From Methanosphaera sp. ISO3-F5 (GTDB taxonomy: Archaea > Methanobacteriota > Methanobacteria > Methanobacteriales > Methanobacteriaceae): 64,000 nucleotides of DNA. Shown in pieces: positions 20,501 to 28,291 of the stretch. The notes under the pieces are model-generated. The model saw only the letters and a program-made list of their open reading frames with translations, was not told the DNA's origin and did no database searches. Position 1 is the first letter of the stretch. Each line of letters opens with the position of its first letter. The position numbers and the translations under genes were made by a program. Where the stretch lies: positions 786,001-850,000 of the forward strand of contig NZ_CP118753.2 in the NCBI RefSeq assembly GCF_034480035.2, read 5' to 3'.

Positions 20501-21792
20501 TAATGCTAGAATCTGAGAATAACTATAAATTCAATGTCCAAAGAATACTATACTTAATTCATGAAGGAACAGGTGGAACATTACATACAAGCATAGAACT
20601 AATGGGAAATTTACCAGATAACATAGAATCATACATATTAACCGCAGGAAAAGAAGAAATAAAATTATATAAATACACAAAGTCAGTAAATGATTCACAA
20701 AGTAGTGAAGAGGATGATGATGAATTTTTACAACATTTAACATTATTATCCACATGGACTATAAAAAATGAATACTCCATAAAAGACGTATTCAATAATG
20801 AATTTAGAAGAATTTACTTCAACATACTATGTTCATTAAAGATAGACTTAGTTCATATTAGACATTTAATCAGACATTCATTTGACATGCCATACATAGC
20901 AAAACAGATCGGAATACCAGTAATATTATCATTCCACGACTTTTACTACGTCTGTCCATCACACAATTTAATAGATGATACCGAAAAATATTGTGGAGGG
21001 CACTGTAGTCCAATCAAAAATAATCAGGGGCAATGTGATATTACTGGAGGATTAAATGCACCACTATTAAAAACATACATCACACAATGGAGAAAAGAAG
21101 TTTCACAAATGCTTGACAATTGTGATGCATTCGTAACAACATCACAATCAGCGTATGATATTTACACAGAATTTTATCCAAAACTATCTGAAAAAACTTT
21201 TATGATAATTGAACATGGAAGAGATATTTCCACACCGGATAAAATAAACCAGAAGCTTCCAACATTCAAAGATCAACCAATAAGGATATTATTCCCTGGA
21301 CATATTAATGTAAATAAAGGTGGTTGGCTAATCAAAGCAATAAAAGAGTATGATACAGAAAATAGGTTAGAATTCCATTATATGGGAAATATTCATTCAA
21401 AATTCCATCTTGAAGATATTGGAATACATCATGGTTACTATAAACGCAGTGAATTTTGTAAAGAAGTAGAAAAAATTAAACCACACTTCATAGGATTATT
21501 CTCTATATGGCCTGAAACATACTGTCATACATTAACCGAAAGTTGGGGATGTGGAATACCAGTAATCACCCTGGATATGGGAGCGCTTGGTGAACGTGTA
21601 AAAAGACATGGTGGAGGATACTTTATAGAAAATAATCCTAAAAAAGCATATGATAAAATAATTGAAATTTCAGAAAATGATTCTCAATATGATGAGATTA
21701 TCAATCAAATAACCAAAATCAACTTTAAATCTACTAAACAAATGGCAGATGAGTATATGGAGTTATATAAAAATTTTTTAGACTTTAATTAA
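14593..21792 (+). CDS. Giant multi-domain glycosyltransferase (11 modules + GT2 + DUF616 + GT2 + GT4)
   Basis: 2399 residues. From residue 22 to about 1022 there are 11 tandem modules of 70-115 residues with the pattern LFDEEYYL ... DPLDHYLxIGxKxGLNPS ... FDTxxYLxxNPDV ... NPLIHYxxY ... RK. GT2 domain 1 starts near 1050 (VSIIIPIYNAYEETK, LLNSDTIVTPHWL). About 1470-1690 is a DUF616-type transferase domain (VYTALTGNYDEL, LWIDANFDI). GT2 domain 2 starts near 1706 with nearly the same opening (SIIIPIYNAYEETK, ILNSDTEVTPKWL). A GT4-like domain runs from about 1985 to the end (PGHINVNKGGWLI, SWGCGIPVITLDMGALGERV). No signal peptide or membrane helix, so it should act in the cytoplasm on a surface polymer. 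ATG at 14593 has AAGGTAATT upstream. Confidence 0.88.
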   Translation: MAYGIKSMSANAIKTKIIRNKLFDEEYYLSFIKEENIDDALEHYLNIGYKMGLNPSPFFDTKYYLEHNPDVKNTNMNPLAHYAIYELGSDKKIKFDLSLSEYKKFIELVYAEKLFDEEYYRKQCKDEKITDLMDHYIYIGSKNGLNPSILFDTNNYLKNNHDVSEKKINPLIHYVLYALNSERKVKHDLSIQEWKNFRKKVYREYLFNDSYYLSNLKETQVTDPLDHYLSIGYHNGLNPSEYFETTTYLENNPDVKKLDINPLIHYVLYSFNSNRKVKINLSLSNYKKFKETAYKEKLFIDEYYLNQFSEKINNPFDHYLTIGWKENKNPSYRFNTQYYLQKNRDVKESGINPLFHLINYSLESNRKFNFDISYPEFKKFEKEVIEEGFFEEEYYTSQLNEYTQDPLGHYLEIGWKENKNPSYIFDTNEFLKYNSDSIKGNNNPLIYFMLNDRDKNHKINYGFSYKEFCGFEKKVKQLGLFDEEYYRVTNPDVHAHNLLSHYLTIGFKEGRNPSGLFDTNCYLKNSRDIVKLGLNPLIHYANHAYNGNRKIKCDLSLSKFNEFKDFIINEGFYDEEYYLEQCNTTIIDPLDHYLTVGWKKNKNPSPLFNTKEYLRFNEDIRESGMNPLLHYVKYGMNQSRIFNFGLTYEEFKNFQKVIMEEELFDEEYYLNQLKNQEIKYPLYHYLTEGYKLGLDPSVNFSTSGYLSQYTDIANDGRNPLVHFCQYGMDEDRIAKYNITLPELKEFRKKVVEEELFDEEYYLSQCNEKNIRNPLDHYVEIGSKKGLNPSILFNTNNYIKNNPNVKYLNKNPLVHYTMYAYDSNRKVNHDLSLKQYKKFRNFVIKEKYFDEKYYLSNLQDTREVNDALEHYLNIGYEEGYDPSEKFNTSEYLEEYPGIGDKNPLIHYIMNLLNAYDTLSDSELFDEEFYLTHLDDYLITEEDEKLMRNESDEFEKKSKYDPEEIDDPVMHYLTIGVKDGLNPNPYFSSLKYLEWNQDVKDAGLDPLYHYIIHGKRQTRDSYMVLSNHLKKFDKRYKIHSTSNMLKALKNKVSIIIPIYNAYEETKECITSVLRNTHINYELILINDCSTDKRIDELLDSLRYVPQIRIIRNKENQGFIRNVNMGMNSTKNDVVLLNSDTIVTPHWLSHLVYCAYSSNEIGTVTPFSNASDISIQEFDNKNFDEINKNAYRLDKLSYNLNIEAPTGNGFCMFIKRACIEEVGLFDETFGKGYGEETDFTYRALNNGWLNIRNDSVFIYHRRHASFKKENTNNLKARNKKILEKRYPSLYDDWNEFVQSKSLQDSLERIRLHHDDIKNPERILYVTGIEKNTPILDEDYHKIADYYDTYILTLHSKQIKLGVIREGRFVLYEKWDITSKWDQNTYVSLYTNILLNLKIDLVYVKYLYSYYNPNNQDLSLFIRLLSRFEIQALYEATCNKENIHETIHNLLNPHESLKELINKKTHEIDFNNSKLVVYTALTGNYDELVTPLVINPKFDYICFTDNPNLKSDFWTIKYMEEEHIDKIRKARKYKILPHKYLKEYDYSLWIDANFDIIGDIEEYIHKYSSNNKLLVIKHDIRDDIYDEAEECIRLEKDTPELIHKQIARYAEDNYPRHNGLIASGIIFRNHNNQEVKALMNEWYREVQDYSRRDQLSFNYVCWKNNFEYDESPIFYFKNQYFQRLLHVGDNNINLKYDEESINRILESFNQKTSIIIPIYNAYEETKACIESVLKYTTTPYELLLINDCSTDKRIEELLSKYQDYLNITVINNEQNQGFVRNINLGFEKTSDDVIILNSDTEVTPKWLQKLKIAAYSKENIATVTPLSNNAGAFSVPIVDEDNELQPELGVTGTSNLIEKISKNIKLYVPTGNGFCMYIKREAIYSVGFFDQIFGKGYCEENDFCMRLLEKGWLNVIEPSTYIYHKHNVSFASLKDELYLKNRQLLEEKYPDYSLKLLDMLRSYNLRDIRKRIAVMLESENNYKFNVQRILYLIHEGTGGTLHTSIELMGNLPDNIESYILTAGKEEIKLYKYTKSVNDSQSSEEDDDEFLQHLTLLSTWTIKNEYSIKDVFNNEFRRIYFNILCSLKIDLVHIRHLIRHSFDMPYIAKQIGIPVILSFHDFYYVCPSHNLIDDTEKYCGGHCSPIKNNQGQCDITGGLNAPLLKTYITQWRKEVSQMLDNCDAFVTTSQSAYDIYTEFYPKLSEKTFMIIEHGRDISTPDKINQKLPTFKDQPIRILFPGHINVNKGGWLIKAIKEYDTENRLEFHYMGNIHSKFHLEDIGIHHGYYKRSEFCKEVEKIKPHFIGLFSIWPETYCHTLTESWGCGIPVITLDMGALGERVKRHGGGYFIENNPKKAYDKIIEISENDSQYDEIINQITKINFKSTKQMADEYMELYKNFLDFN
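14656..17658 (+). repeat. Eleven tandem modules (FDEEYY...HYLxIG...NPSxxFD...NPDV...NPLxHY)
   Basis: Eleven diverged copies, each beginning LFDEEYYL or close (FFEEEYYT, FYDEEYYL, YFDEKYYL). They are spaced about 91 residues, except that module 10 is shorter and module 11 has an acidic insertion. Sequence divergence at both protein and DNA level indicates an old expansion. A single copy is also in the 1024-aa protein, and related modules occur in bacterial glycan-synthesis proteins. Confidence 0.88.
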
Positions 21793-22130
21793 CTTATATA
21801 TGAATACCGTTTCTATGTATCTATAATATTTTGAAGGTAGATTACCTATTAGAATTAGTATATTACATAATTACTAATTATTTTTAATTTTTTAGGAATA
21901 TTCTGAGACTTTTTATTAATTAAATTTTCATTTTTTTATTAAAGTAATAATCATTAACTAAAATAAATATATTTAATTATATTCTATCTTGTTTTAAGGT
22001 ATAACATTAAAAAACAAAAACATTGAATAGATATAAAATACTTTTTTTACATTAATATTATTAATGATTATAAACAAACATTGAATCATCCAATAAGGAT
22101 ATAAAAAATTAATATTATTGGGATGATTTG
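21793..22130. other. 338-bp leader/promoter spacer of the adhesin gene
   Basis: No gene seen. Two TATA-like boxes (AGATATAAAATA near 22028-22039 and GGATATAAAAAA near 22097-22108) each follow an AAACATTGAAT word, so a short stretch is duplicated. The region ends in an inverted repeat over the ribosome site (see separate entry). Confidence 0.45.
22085..22127 (+). promoter_or_regulatory. Inverted repeat overlapping the adhesin ribosome-binding site
   Basis: ATCATCCAATAA (22085-22096) pairs with TTATTGGGATGAT (22115-22127) with one bulged G and an 18-base loop. The right arm contains GGGATGAT, the likely ribosome site of the ATG at 22131. If transcription begins at the upstream TATA box, the hairpin could mask translation start. 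If it begins from the box within the loop, the left arm would not be transcribed. Confidence 0.4.
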
Positions 22131-24341
22131 ATGAAGAATAACATTAAATATTTTGTAGTGTTATTTGTTTTATTAATCTTCGGTATATCTTGTGCATATG
22201 CTGCCAATGAAACATCAGATTCAACTGTTTCTGATGATACGGTAACAGCACAACCTTCTGAAGTTAATAAAGTTATAACAAAAACAAATACTAAAGACAA
22301 AACAGTTAAAACTGGATATAATGAAGTAACATCATATAATCAATTAGCTGATGAATTAACGGAAAAAACTACCGAAAAAACAGTTTATCTTAAAAAAGGA
22401 ACATACAAAGCAACAAAAACTATTAATCTTTGGGATAGTCCAACACTTAAAAAGGTTGAAATTTTCGGTAATGGAGCAGTAATAGATGGTTCAAACTCAA
22501 AACAATTCTTAAAAATATTTAAAAATGTTAAAGTTACAGTTCATGATTTAACCATTAAAAATACTAAAGGGGGAGAACGATCTGGAGCTATTGATGTAAA
22601 TGCTAAAGGAATGTTAGTAGCTGATAACTGTACCTTCATCAATGCTGTTTCAACAGGTAAAGGTGGAGCTATAACAGACTCAGGATCATCAACCATACAA
22701 AACTGTAAATTTATAGGATGTACATCAGGTCATGGTGGAGCTATATGGAGTACTGGTGAAAATGGAGGAACATTTAAACTAGAAAACTCTGTATTCACTA
22801 AAAACAAGGCAAGTGTTAAAAATAATAACGACAGAACAGCAGTAGTTTACTATTTACATCTAAAAAATGTAAAAATAAGCAACAATGTATTTGATAACAA
22901 CATAGGCAGACCACTCCATTCATTTAAATCTGTTTCAGATGTAACCGGTAACACCTTCAAAAACATAGTATTAAATGCTCCAAAAGATACAATAAGAGGA
23001 GCAGTAATTGATAACTATGAAGCAAACATTAACATAATCAACAATGAATTCAATAACATTAAAATATCTGCAAAAAGTGTTAAAGGTGGACTATTATACA
23101 ACGAAATAGGAACATCCTCATTTGAAGATAACAAAATCACAGGCTTAAAAATTTCCTCAACAGAAAGAACTGACAGTTTAAATGGTGGAATATTATTCAA
23201 CAGACATTCAACATTATCAGTAGCATATAACACTATAAGCAACACCAACAATGGATATAAAGTTCATGGTGGATCATTATATAACAATGGTGGAAAATTA
23301 TCTGTTTTCACAAACACCTTCAAAACAACAAGCACTGCTTCAAATGAAATAAGAGGTGGGGCAATGTATAACGATCCAAGTGGAACATTAGTTCAGGGTG
23401 GAAATGATTTCAGTGGAATTAAAAACATTGGAAAAGAAAACAAAAGAGAAATCTATGGATCAAGTTCAGTAAAAACCGCTCCTAAAAAATCAACAAAAGT
23501 CACCTTAAACAAAGTAACAGGAGTAGTTGGTGACACTGTAAACATAGAAGCTACCGTTAAAGATAATAGAGGAATAGGAGTAACAAGTGGAAACTTAGCA
23601 TTTAATGTAAATGGTAAAAAAACAACAATAAAAACCAACAAGGATGGAGTATTCACATACAAATACAAAACTACAAAAGTAGGATCCAACACAGTAACAG
23701 CAACATTTGCAGCAAATAACAAATACACAGCAAGTTCTGCTAAAAAAACATTCACTATAACTAAAAAAACTAGTAAACTCACAGTAACCAAAGTAGCTAA
23801 CAAAATATATAATGATAAAGTTACAATAACTGGTAAATTAGTTGATAATTCAGGTGCAGTAATTAAAAATGCAAATGTTAAAGTGAAATTTAACACTCAA
23901 ACAGTCACTGTAAAAACTAATACTAAAGGAGTATACACAACTAAAGTAACTGCTAATAAAGTTGGTAAAAACAATGTTACAGTAGCTTTTGCAGGTAATA
24001 CCAATACTAAAGCATCCAGTGTTAAAACAACTTTTTATGTAGGTAAAAAAGCAACAAAAGTTACTCTCAATAAAATAGCAGATGTAACCGTGGGAGATGA
24101 AGTAACAGTAACAGGTAAATTAACTGATGTTTCTGGTGTTGTAATTAAAAATGCTAACTTAAGAGTAAGAATTAGTGGTCAACTTCAAAATGTAAAAACA
24201 AATAGTAACGGTATATTCACAGCTAAAGCAACTACTAAAAAGGTAGGTGCTAATAAAATAGCCGTACTTTACGAAGCTACTACTAATTATAAGCTTTCTA
24301 GTCTTGAATCTACATTTAACGTAGTTAAAGCAACAGACTAA
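22131..24341 (+). CDS. Adhesin-like surface protein: beta-helix plus three Ig-like repeats
   Basis: 736 residues. Residues 1-25 form a Sec signal peptide (FVVLFVLLIFGISCAYA). Residues about 70-440 form a parallel beta-helix of the polymorphic outer-membrane/pectate-lyase type, with recurring GGAI, NN.F and NGG turns. Residues about 452-735 contain three Ig-like Big-type domains of about 95 residues (VTLNKVTGVVGDTV, LTVTKVANKIYNDKV, VTLNKIADVTVGDEV), each followed by KTNxxGxxTxK and a Tyr/Lys-rich end. Such adhesin-like proteins abound in gut Methanobacteriales and are thought to mediate attachment. There is no C-terminal membrane anchor, so binding to the pseudomurein wall is inferred. ATG at 22131 is preferred over TTG 22128, given GGGATGAT upstream. 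Confidence 0.87.
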   Translation: MKNNIKYFVVLFVLLIFGISCAYAANETSDSTVSDDTVTAQPSEVNKVITKTNTKDKTVKTGYNEVTSYNQLADELTEKTTEKTVYLKKGTYKATKTINLWDSPTLKKVEIFGNGAVIDGSNSKQFLKIFKNVKVTVHDLTIKNTKGGERSGAIDVNAKGMLVADNCTFINAVSTGKGGAITDSGSSTIQNCKFIGCTSGHGGAIWSTGENGGTFKLENSVFTKNKASVKNNNDRTAVVYYLHLKNVKISNNVFDNNIGRPLHSFKSVSDVTGNTFKNIVLNAPKDTIRGAVIDNYEANINIINNEFNNIKISAKSVKGGLLYNEIGTSSFEDNKITGLKISSTERTDSLNGGILFNRHSTLSVAYNTISNTNNGYKVHGGSLYNNGGKLSVFTNTFKTTSTASNEIRGGAMYNDPSGTLVQGGNDFSGIKNIGKENKREIYGSSSVKTAPKKSTKVTLNKVTGVVGDTVNIEATVKDNRGIGVTSGNLAFNVNGKKTTIKTNKDGVFTYKYKTTKVGSNTVTATFAANNKYTASSAKKTFTITKKTSKLTVTKVANKIYNDKVTITGKLVDNSGAVIKNANVKVKFNTQTVTVKTNTKGVYTTKVTANKVGKNNVTVAFAGNTNTKASSVKTTFYVGKKATKVTLNKIADVTVGDEVTVTGKLTDVSGVVIKNANLRVRISGQLQNVKTNSNGIFTAKATTKKVGANKIAVLYEATTNYKLSSLESTFNVVKATD
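23485..24335 (+). repeat. Three tandem Ig-like (Big-type) domains
   Basis: Three copies of about 95 codons with conserved VTLNK.., VTGKL(V/T)D, (V/L)KTN..G(V/I)(Y/F)T.K and (N/S)(K/T)(V/I)(T/A)V motifs. Similar units recur in the proteins at 40526, 54530 and 59542. Confidence 0.75.
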
Positions 24342-24562
24342 TCAGATTTATCATTTATTGTTAAATTTTAATTAATTATGAGGATATTTATCCTTGTTTT
24401 TAATTATTCTCTCTTATTTTTATTTTTTTAATCTATTTATTCGGAACTTATTTTTTTTGATAATTAATTATTTCAATTATAACAAACTTTTATTAATATC
24501 ATTATACATATATTATTATAATATAAACAGTAGGGACAAATAATATAGTAACGGTAGATATA

Positions 24563-24844
24563 ATGGATGAAGTTAGTATAATGTCCTATACACATATTAT
24601 TGGAGGAATTATTGCAGGAATCATATCATTCCTGTTTACAGTAAAAGGTTTACTTCCTGTTACAAATGAAATGATAGGAGTTTTAATCTCATTAATAATT
24701 GTGTATGGACTTGGAAAATTTGCAGAAAAGAAATATGGAAGAGAAAAAATTGGTTTAGGATCATGGTTTACTAATGGAGTATTACCATACTACTTCATGT
24801 GGATGACAGTATGGATACTGTTACTAAACTATGTAAAATTCTAA
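24563..24844 (+). CDS. Small three-helix membrane protein (possibly EMC6-like), unknown function
   Basis: 93 residues with three predicted membrane helices at about 11-29 (IGGIIAGIISFLFTV), 36-52 (MIGVLISLIIVYGLG) and 73-91 (LPYYFMWMTVWILLLNY). A short basic loop (KKYGREK) is followed by the turn GLGSWFTNG. The pattern of a Trp-Gly-bearing loop before an aromatic last helix resembles archaeal EMC6-like proteins, but I cannot confirm this. ATG at 24563 with GGTAGAT upstream. A run of six C residues follows the stop. Stands alone between the adhesin and asnB. Confidence 0.65.
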   Translation: MDEVSIMSYTHIIGGIIAGIISFLFTVKGLLPVTNEMIGVLISLIIVYGLGKFAEKKYGREKIGLGSWFTNGVLPYYFMWMTVWILLLNYVKF

Positions 24845-24911
24845 TAAAATTCTTAAACTCCCCCCAATAAAACTTTAAATTCACACTTTTTTTTAATTAG
24901 AGGAATAATTA

Positions 24912-26348
24912 ATGTGTTCAATAATAGGCATAAACGGAATTAATGTAAAAAATCACTTATTTACCATGATTGAAGTTCTAAAACATAGAGGTCCTGATGC
25001 TACAGGAGTATATTCTAACAATAAAATATACCTTAATGAAAATGTTCATCAAGCAGAAAACTCAAATTTCATGTTAGCACATAACTTGTTATCAATAATA
25101 GGAAACAATGAACTTCAGCCATTACAAAGTAATAATTTAACATTAATTGCTAATGCTGAAATATACAATTATGAAACATTAATAAAAAAGTATAATATCA
25201 CATCTTTACAAACACAATCAGATTGCGAAATAATTTTAAAGCTAATCGAAAAACATTATGATAACAATTTAAAAGAAGCCGTGTTGAATGTAATATCAGA
25301 ACTTGATGGAGATTATGCTTTTTGTATAACTGATGGTGAAGATTACATGGTCCTACGTGATGAAGTAGGGGTAAAACCAGTATATTATGGTAGTACTGAT
25401 AATTATTTTGCATTTGCATCAGAAAGCAAAGCTTTAAAACAGATTAATATTGAAAACATACACTCATTAAAACCAACACAAGCAATATACAATAATAAAA
25501 TAATCAGTATACGGCAGGAGTTCATACGAGTCGAAGATAATACTGAATATTCTTTGTTAAAAGAGGAATTGAAGAACAATATTATAAATGCGGTGCATAA
25601 ACGTGTAAACAGGTTAGATGAGGTTGCAGTACTATTTTCTGCAGGAGTTGACAGTACACTGCTAGCAGTACTTCTTAAAAAGTTTGGTATAAAAACAACA
25701 TTATACACAGTAGGTACCAAAAACAGTCAAGACCTAAAATTTGCTAAAAAAGTATCAGAAGATATACAGTTACCACTAAAAACCAGGATAATTAATGAAG
25801 AAATAATAGAAAATAATTTCATACCTACACTAAACATAATAGAAGATACAAACCTGATGAAATTAGGAGTGGGAATGACAATAAATCTCACAAGCAAACT
25901 TGCAAATAAAGATGGTCATAAAGTAATCCTATCAGGACAAGGTGCAGATGAACTATTCACAGGATACAACAGATACAAAAGAAAATACAAAAACAAAACC
26001 AAACTACTTGATGAACTAACACACGACCTAAACAACATGTACCATGTAAACCTGGAAAGAGACGATAAAGCCACAATGGCCAACTCAATAGAACTAAGAG
26101 TACCATACATGGACAAACAAATAATAAAAACAGCAATAAAAATCCCAATAAACTACATGCTACACTCAGAAGAAGACAACATACGAAAACACATACTACG
26201 AGATATAGCACAAGAACTAGGAGTACCAGAATACATAGCATACAGACCAAAAAAAGCAGCACAATACGGCACAGGAATAGATAAAATAATCAAAAAGAAA
26301 ATAATCAAAAAAGAAAAATACCAAAAAATACTCGAAAACTATCACTAA
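24912..26348 (+). CDS. asnB: Asparagine synthase (glutamine-hydrolysing)
   Basis: 478 residues. The N-terminal class II glutaminase domain has Cys2 as nucleophile after Met removal (MCSIIGING), with the HRGPDATGVY motif near residue 30. The C-terminal synthetase domain starts near 230 with the PP-loop VLFSAGVDSTLLAVLL and has SGQGADELFTGYNRYK near 340. It makes asparagine from aspartate, glutamine and ATP. Somewhat shorter than bacterial AsnB (about 550), as is common in archaea. It precedes gatC, an ACT protein and hom, so it may open an aspartate-family operon, with 140 bp between. Synonymous codons change from T-rich to A/C-rich near 25,900. Confidence 0.92.
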   Translation: MCSIIGINGINVKNHLFTMIEVLKHRGPDATGVYSNNKIYLNENVHQAENSNFMLAHNLLSIIGNNELQPLQSNNLTLIANAEIYNYETLIKKYNITSLQTQSDCEIILKLIEKHYDNNLKEAVLNVISELDGDYAFCITDGEDYMVLRDEVGVKPVYYGSTDNYFAFASESKALKQINIENIHSLKPTQAIYNNKIISIRQEFIRVEDNTEYSLLKEELKNNIINAVHKRVNRLDEVAVLFSAGVDSTLLAVLLKKFGIKTTLYTVGTKNSQDLKFAKKVSEDIQLPLKTRIINEEIIENNFIPTLNIIEDTNLMKLGVGMTINLTSKLANKDGHKVILSGQGADELFTGYNRYKRKYKNKTKLLDELTHDLNNMYHVNLERDDKATMANSIELRVPYMDKQIIKTAIKIPINYMLHSEEDNIRKHILRDIAQELGVPEYIAYRPKKAAQYGTGIDKIIKKKIIKKEKYQKILENYH

Positions 26349-26488
26349 CAAAAAAAGTCACACATATAAATCTAAACATTTTTAAAATAAAATAAACATA
26401 ATAAATAACATAACTAGGATAAAAAAACCTTAAAAAATAAAAGATTAATCTTATAAAATAATAACAAAATAATTAGGAGCAAAATAAA

Positions 26489-26704
26489 ATGGAAATAGAA
26501 AAAGAAGCAGAAAACATATTAAATAAATTTTCTGAAGCACTAGACCAAATACCAGACTCAGAAGAAACAAGATACATCGTAGACAACCTCAACAGAACAA
26601 GAGAAGATGTAATGGAAAAGAAAAATCCAGAAAAAATATTAAGAAATGCACGTGTCGATAAAAACGGCAGTGTTGTAGCAGAAAAAGGGAAATGGACGAA
26701 ATGA
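26489..26704 (+). CDS. gatC: Asp-tRNA(Asn)/Glu-tRNA(Gln) amidotransferase subunit C (GatC-like)
   Basis: 71 residues: two N-terminal helices (IEKEAENILNKFSEALDQI, then YIVDNLNRTRED), then a short tail LRNARVDKNGSVVAEKGKW. This matches the archaeal GatC pattern, where the C-terminal peptide wraps between GatA and GatB in the tRNA-dependent amidotransferase. GatC proteins are usually 85-100 residues, so this is a short form, but the conserved NAR.D..G..V segment is present. The start is ATG at 26489 with AGGAG 13 bases upstream. The stop overlaps the ATG of the ACT gene (ATGA at 26701-26704), suggesting coupled translation. Confidence 0.72.
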   Translation: MEIEKEAENILNKFSEALDQIPDSEETRYIVDNLNRTREDVMEKKNPEKILRNARVDKNGSVVAEKGKWTK

Positions 26705-27189
26705 GACTAAAATTATTAATAGAAATACCAGACACCCCTGGACAATTAGTAAACATACTCCAACCATTATCAAACTTTGGAGCTAACATATCAACAATCA
26801 TACACGAACACGACAACAGAACAGCAGACGGAAAAATACCAGTACACTTCACAATAGACGCATCAAAAGAAATACTAGAAAAAGCAGTAGATTTCATAAG
26901 AAAAGAAGGAGTAGACATAGTAGAAGTAGATGGAGTACTACAAAAAGATACACAAACATTCCTTTTACTAGGTAATATGCCAACAAGTGACCTAATGCAA
27001 ACAGTTCATAAAATTGATGAAATTAATATAATAAAAATAAACAGTGTAGACTTAAACATAGGAAACAACCTACAAGAATCAGTATGTAAAATGGTCATTG
27101 AAACAAAAGAAGACAACCGAACAGAAGCAATACAATCAGTACAAGAAATCGCAGATAATGATGGATTAGTCTTAATAAAGGAAATATAA
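26701..27189 (+). CDS. ACT-domain regulatory protein
   Basis: About 162 residues. Residues 1-75 are an ACT domain (RLKLLIEIPDTPGQLVNILQ with the Gly-Gln ligand turn, then FGANISTIIHEHD), which binds amino acids as an allosteric sensor. Residues 80-162 form a second ACT-like half (FLLLGNMPTSDLMQTVHKI). It sits between gatC and homoserine dehydrogenase (17 bp before the latter), a fixed neighbourhood in Methanobacteriales as far as I recall, so feedback control of homoserine synthesis by threonine or a related amino acid is likely. I prefer ATG 26701 (ATGA overlap with gatC); ATG 26692 is an in-frame alternative. Confidence 0.82.
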   Translation: MRLKLLIEIPDTPGQLVNILQPLSNFGANISTIIHEHDNRTADGKIPVHFTIDASKEILEKAVDFIRKEGVDIVEVDGVLQKDTQTFLLLGNMPTSDLMQTVHKIDEINIIKINSVDLNIGNNLQESVCKMVIETKEDNRTEAIQSVQEIADNDGLVLIKEI

Positions 27190-27206
27190 CATAAGGGGTA
27201 GAATCA

Positions 27207-28238
27207 ATGGCTGTAAATAAAATGAAATTATGCGTTCTTGGTTTCGGAGCAGTAGGTCAAGGAGTAGCAAATGTCATACTACAAAAACATGACGAACTAA
27301 TTGACAAATACGGATTAGATATAGAAATCACAGCAATAGCAGACAGATCTGGTGCTGCAATAAATGCTGAAGGATTAGACCTACAATTAGCATTAGATAC
27401 CAAAAACGAAACTGGAAAAATAAAAGATTACCCAGAATATGGGGTAAGTGATGTGGATGGACTAGAAGTAATGGACTTAGCAGAATATGACTGTCTGGTA
27501 GAAGCAACACCAACAAACATAGATGATGGTGAACCAACACAATCAAACATTCTAAAAGCATTCAATGACAAAAAAGATGTAGTAACATCAAATAAAGGAC
27601 CATTAGCACTAAACTTCAAAACACTAATAGATGCAGCACAAGAAAATGGAGTAAAATTCAGATTTGAAGCATCAGTTGGGGGAGCAATGCCCGTAATTAA
27701 TACTGCACGCCAATCATTAGCAGGAAATCAAATACAATCAGTACAAGGAATACTAAATGGAACAACCAATTATATCCTATCACGAATGGCTAATGAAGGA
27801 ACAGATTATGAACCAACATTAAAAGAAGCTCAAGAATTAGGAATTGCAGAAACAAATCCTTACCAAGATGTAGAAGGATTAGACGCTGCATGTAAAATAG
27901 TAATAATAGCAAACTCACTGATGGGATGGGATGTAACCCTTAAAGATGTAGCATTACATGGAATATCTGACATAACATCAAACGCTGTTAAACTAGCACT
28001 TAAAGATGGTTACCTTATAAAATTAGTAGCAGAAGCTAAAGATGGGAAACTTACAGTTGGACCAATGCTAGTAAAACAAGGCTCACCATTTGCAGTAAAT
28101 GGCACATTAAATGTAATTAATTTCAAAACAGACTTATCAGATGATGTGACAGTAGTAGGTGTAGGAGCTGGATCAATTGAAACAGCATCAGCAATACTTA
28201 GTGACATAATCAGTATAGGAAAATCTAATGCTAATTAA
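27207..28238 (+). CDS. hom: Homoserine dehydrogenase
   Basis: 343 residues. Reduces aspartate semialdehyde to homoserine with NAD(P)H, the branch to threonine and methionine. The N-terminal Rossmann motif is [16 protein letters not shown] (residues 9-24). TSNKGPLAL near 130 carries the nicotinamide-pocket Lys. [20 protein letters not shown] and [13 protein letters not shown] belong to the catalytic domain, with [24 protein letters not shown] holding the homoserine-binding Glu/Asp/Lys. It lacks the C-terminal ACT domain of many bacterial enzymes; the separate ACT gene upstream may supply regulation. Ribosome site AAGGGG before the ATG. Confidence 0.94.
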   Translation: MAVNKMKLCVLGFGAVGQGVANVILQKHDELIDKYGLDIEITAIADRSGAAINAEGLDLQLALDTKNETGKIKDYPEYGVSDVDGLEVMDLAEYDCLVEATPTNIDDGEPTQSNILKAFNDKKDVVTSNKGPLALNFKTLIDAAQENGVKFRFEASVGGAMPVINTARQSLAGNQIQSVQGILNGTTNYILSRMANEGTDYEPTLKEAQELGIAETNPYQDVEGLDAACKIVIIANSLMGWDVTLKDVALHGISDITSNAVKLALKDGYLIKLVAEAKDGKLTVGPMLVKQGSPFAVNGTLNVINFKTDLSDDVTVVGVGAGSIETASAILSDIISIGKSNAN

Positions 28239-28291
28239 GCATTACTTTTTATTCCACTCCTCTTTTTATGTAAAATAATTTAGTGATTACT

